Part shown: positions 62,201 to 64,000 of the stretch, piece after piece
How the letters are laid out: every line of letters starts with the position of its first letter
Numbering within the stretch: the stretch's first letter is position 1
Source: Streptomyces fradiae ATCC 10745 = DSM 40063
GTDB lineage: Bacteria; Actinomycetota; Actinomycetes; Streptomycetales; Streptomycetaceae
Length of the DNA: 64,000 nucleotides
Direction of reading: 5' to 3'
NCBI RefSeq assembly: GCF_008704425.1
Contig: NZ_CP023696.1
Span: 4,504,501-4,568,500, forward strand
Notes under the pieces: model-generated
The model's database searches: none
What the model was told of the DNA's origin: nothing
The model's input: only the letters and a program-made list of their open reading frames with translations
Position numbers and translations under genes: made by a program

Positions 62201-62888
62201 CAACGTCGTGCACGTGCTGGCCGACGAGGTCGCCTCCGGCCGTACCCCCGCCGACCTGGCGGTCCTCATGGAGCGCCTCGACTCCGTGTGGGAGGCCCTG
62301 GCGTTCGAGGCGCCCTGGAAGTCCGCTCAGGAGAAGGAGCACGCGCGCGCGGCCCTGGAGCGCTTCCTGCGCTGGCACGTGATGGACCGGGGCGGGCGTG
62401 CCGTCGCCGCCACCGAGCACGGCTTCGACGTGACCCTGGAGGCGGGGGGGTACGAGGTCCGCATCCGCGGCTCCATGGACCGTGTCGAGCGAGACGAGCT
62501 GGGCCGGGCCTACGTCGTGGACTTCAAGACGGGCAAGCAGGCCCCCACCAGGGACGAGGTGGCCCGCCACCCCCAGCTCGCGGTCTACCAGACCGCGGTA
62601 CGGGAGGGCGCCGTGGACGAGGTGTTCGACGGCCGGCGCCCCGAACCGGGCGGCGCCGAACTGGTCCACCTGCGGCAGGCCGCCCCCAAGAGGGAGGGCG
62701 GCGACGCCCTGCCGCGCGTCCAGGCGCAGGAGCCGCCGTCCGAGGAGTGGGTGGCCGACCTGCTCGCCACCGCCGCGGGCCGCGTCCTCGACGAGCGCTT
62801 CACGCCCAGCACGGGCCAGCACTGCACGAACTGCGCCTTCCGCGCCTCGTGCAGCGCCCTCCCCGAAGGCCGCCACGTCGTCGAGTAG
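59211..62888 (+). CDS. adnA: Helicase-nuclease subunit AdnA
   Basis: 1225 residues. UvrD-type motor: GPGTGKTTT, TFSRKAAVELRDR, VDEYQDTDP, GDPDQSIYAFRGA and TAHRSKGLEWG. C-terminal PD-(D/E)xK nuclease: GSMDRVE, VVDFKTGK and QLAVYQTA, framed by four cysteines (HTCSLQ and CTNCAFRASC) typical of an Fe-S pinned nuclease. Pairs with AdnB to resect DNA double-strand breaks. Residues ~460-603 are a low-complexity insert absent from the fold. The GTG at 59211 is chosen because the region before it is not conserved-looking. Confidence 0.9.
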   Translation: MSSSSTTRRAPRQEPARPGTPGAYRLVRTPPAPVAPPSLDAAQRAVVDHADGPLLVLAGPGTGKTTTLVEAVAARIERGADPDRLLVLTFSRKAAVELRDRMAARLPGARAPQATTFHSYCYALVRAHQDADLFAEPLRLLSGPEQDVAVRELLAGQLDLERDGLARIHWPDELRACLTTRGFADEVRAVLARSRELGLGPRALAAFAARTGRRDWSAAAEFLAEYLDVLDMQGVLDYAELVHRAVLLAGRVTLPAYDAVFVDEYQDTDPAQVRLLRALAGQGRTLYAFGDPDQSIYAFRGADVNGILEFPHVFRRADGGPAPVAVLRTSRRSAAGVLAATRLLTARMPLPRLPADTVRAHRDLAPVREGGRVEAYTFPTASTELENVADILRRAHLEDGVPWSDMAVLVRAGARSLPSLRRALTSAGVPLETDGADVALRHEPAVSPLLTALRATATAALRGAARADQSPPDAARAGEDDAAPAVAEGQAGTAAAEEADAPATDAPAADAPAADTPAADAPAADAPAADAPAATEVSEVDPPATEVLDVADPSATDGTGPAATDPTHPAAPTAPAVADPAAPADPAAPATGPAAPTPGPAAWLDTETALTLLTSPLGGMDAADLRRLGRALRDEERAAGNKVPPPSDELLARALAEPERLVAHDPAYARGAQHLGRLLRETRELLAAGGTAEEALWHLWNGTGWPGRLHRAALRGGPAGRNADRDLDAVCALFDTAARAEERTGGRGALNFLAELEAQDIAADTLSRRQVRPDAVRLMTAHRSKGLEWGLVVVAGVQEGLWPDLRRRGSLLEADRIGRDGLAEPLTPGALLAEERRLFYVAATRARDRLVVTAVKAPAEDGDQPSRFLAELGVEPKDVTARPRRPLAVAALVAELRATTVDPDASPALRDAAARRLARLAALADDEGQPLVHAAHPYRWWGLYDPTHAPAPLRDRDRPVALSGSALDQLVHTCSLQWFLGREVKADAPATAAQGFGNVVHVLADEVASGRTPADLAVLMERLDSVWEALAFEAPWKSAQEKEHARAALERFLRWHVMDRGGRAVAATEHGFDVTLEAGGYEVRIRGSMDRVERDELGRAYVVDFKTGKQAPTRDEVARHPQLAVYQTAVREGAVDEVFDGRRPEPGGAELVHLRQAAPKREGGDALPRVQAQEPPSEEWVADLLATAAGRVLDERFTPSTGQHCTNCAFRASCSALPEGRHVVE
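60592..61020 (+). repeat. Low-complexity insert in adnA with DAPAA repeats
   Basis: This in-frame stretch encodes Ala/Pro/Asp-rich sequence with seven DAPAA-like units at about 60703-60830 (15-bp unit GACGCCCCGGCGG(C/G)), then TDP-rich sequence. It interrupts the motor between the 2B-like and following elements. Confidence 0.8.
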
Positions 62889-62973
62889 CGCACCGCCCGC
62901 GCGGCCGGAACGCTCCGGTGAGCGCCGGATGAGGGGTTTTCCACAGGCGGCCCGGACTGTCCGCGCCCCCGGC

Positions 62974-62979
62974 TAGCCT
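62974..62979 (+). promoter_or_regulatory. -10 box for a leaderless adnB
   Basis: TAGCCT ends 6 bases before the GTG at 62986 and no SD is present. A second start, ATG at 62982 in another frame, gives no long protein. Confidence 0.5.
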
Positions 62980-62985
62980 GCATGG

Positions 62986-64000
62986 GTGACCTCACGCATC
63001 ACCGACCCCGAGCAGCTCAAGGAGCTGCTCGGCATCCCGTTCACCCCGGAGCAGACGGCCTGCATCACCGCGCCGCCCGCCCCGCAGGTCATCGTGGCCG
63101 GAGCCGGGTCGGGGAAGACGACGGTGATGGCCGCCCGCGTGGTGTGGCTGGTCGGCACCGGCCAGGTCGCCCCCGAGCAGGTCCTCGGCCTGACGTTCAC
63201 CAACAAGGCCGCCGGTGAGCTGGCCGAGCGGGTCCGCTCGGCCCTGGTCCGCGCGGGCGTCACCGATCCGGACGCGGCGGGCCCGGACGACCCGCCTGGC
63301 GAGCCCCGCATCTCGACCTACCACGCCTTCGCCGGGCAGCTCCTCACCGATCACGGCCTGCGCATCGGCCTGGAGCCCACCGCCCGCCTCCTCGCCGACG
63401 CCACGCGCTTCCAGCTGGCCGCCCGCGTCCTGCGCGAGGCGCCCGGCCCGTACCCGGCGCTCACGCGGTCGTTCCCCACGCTCGTCAGCGACCTCCTCGC
63501 CCTCGACGCGGAGCTGTCCGAGCACCTGGTCCGCCCCGAGGACCTGCGGTCGTACGACTCCGCGCTGCTCACCGCCCTCGCCTCGGCCCGCCTCGGCAAC
63601 GCCGACCTCCGCAAGGTCCCCGAGGCCTCCGCCGCCCGCCGCGAACTGCTCGACCTGGTCGTCCGCTACCGCGCCGCCAAGCGGGAGCGGGACCTGCTGG
63701 ACTTCGGCGACCAGATCGGCCTCTCCGCCGAGCTGGCCCTCACCCGCCCCCAGGTCGGCGCGCAGCTGCGCGACGAGTTCCGCGTCGTCCTCCTCGACGA
63801 GTACCAGGACACGTCCGTCGCGCAGCGGCGGCTCCTGTCGGGCCTCTTCGGCGGCGGCACGGGCCACCCGGTGACCGCCGTCGGCGACCCCTGCCAGGCC
63901 ATCTACGGCTGGCGCGGCGCGTCCGTGGCCAATCTGGACGACTTCCCCGAGCACTTCCCTTACGAGGACGGGCGCCCCGCCTCCCGGTACGCGCTCAGCG
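62986..64000 (+). CDS. adnB: Helicase-nuclease subunit AdnB, 3' end missing
   Basis: 338 residues visible, cut by the window. UvrD-like motor: GAGSGKTTVM (Walker A), LTFTNKAAGELAERV, STYHAFAGQLL, LDEYQDTSVAQ and GDPCQAIYGWRGAS. The nuclease part must lie beyond the window. It follows adnA by 97 bp, same strand, as in mycobacteria. The GTG start fits a leaderless message. Confidence 0.9.
   Translation, partial: MTSRITDPEQLKELLGIPFTPEQTACITAPPAPQVIVAGAGSGKTTVMAARVVWLVGTGQVAPEQVLGLTFTNKAAGELAERVRSALVRAGVTDPDAAGPDDPPGEPRISTYHAFAGQLLTDHGLRIGLEPTARLLADATRFQLAARVLREAPGPYPALTRSFPTLVSDLLALDAELSEHLVRPEDLRSYDSALLTALASARLGNADLRKVPEASAARRELLDLVVRYRAAKRERDLLDFGDQIGLSAELALTRPQVGAQLRDEFRVVLLDEYQDTSVAQRRLLSGLFGGGTGHPVTAVGDPCQAIYGWRGASVANLDDFPEHFPYEDGRPASRYALS

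Overview
The window is very GC-rich, uses GTG starts freely, has many 4-bp stop/start overlaps and 13-22 bp perfect terminator stems, and encodes typical actinomycete proteins (TatB, DUF3117, DUF3107, DUF3152, SigE/RseA, AdnA/AdnB). It reads as the conserved core chromosome of a Streptomyces or close relative. I see no insertion sequence, prophage, CRISPR array, rRNA or tRNA. About 56 coding regions are supported; the first and last are cut by the window edges.

Layout. 1-13.5 kb: end of a membrane-anchored VanW/peptidoglycan-binding-like protein, SirB1-like protein, GNAT acetyltransferase, 7Fe ferredoxin, diaminopimelate genes dapC and dapE, LOG-family protein, FolP2-like pteroate synthase paralogue, DivIVA-domain protein, 3-methyladenine glycosylase, enoyl-CoA hydratase and a DUF3117 protein. 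13.6-19 kb: an envelope-stress block of O-methyltransferase (divergent), ECF sigma factor SigE with a probable self-recognised promoter, zinc anti-sigma factor, HtrA-like protease and TatB. 19-32 kb: Mrp-type Fe-S carrier, DUF1003 protein, MgtE-N/CBS protein, lipoprotein, CorA, SUFU-like protein, PHP phosphoesterase, MarC, a 50-residue protein missed by length cut-offs, NYN protein and a hydrolase. 32-41 kb: DEAD-box helicase, ferritin-like protein, DUF3107, TetR regulator, hydrolase and a DUF3152 zincin with a His-rich tail.

41.6-46.9 kb: a tightly overlapping four-gene operon (DUF3492/PelF-type GT4 glycosyltransferase, polytopic membrane protein, SDR epimerase, spherulin-4/GH135-like protein). 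This is the most interesting unit: it has the look of a minimal Pel- or galactosaminogalactan-like polysaccharide pathway. A 17-residue upstream ORF is fused by ATGA overlap to the epimerase start. 47-52 kb: MoeZ (E1-like plus rhodanese), then two tandem secreted alpha/beta-hydrolase lipoproteins. 51.7-55.1 kb: a molybdate operon (HTH-TOBE regulator, ModA, fused ModB-ModC). 55.4-64 kb: a flippase-like membrane protein with an embedded degenerate kinase fold, an alkyltransferase-like DNA repair protein and the AdnA-AdnB helicase-nuclease pair; AdnB runs off the end.

Gene order matches two separate Mycobacterium tuberculosis neighbourhoods (around dapE-folP2-tagA-sigE-rseA-htrA-tatB-mrp-corA and around adnB-adnA-ATL-moeB1-DUF3152-TetR-DUF3107-rhlE), here lying side by side. 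Several genes have a TANNNT-like -10 box 7-9 nt before the start codon and no ribosome-binding site, so leaderless transcripts are likely. Many gene-free gaps hold short tandem repeats or strong hairpins.
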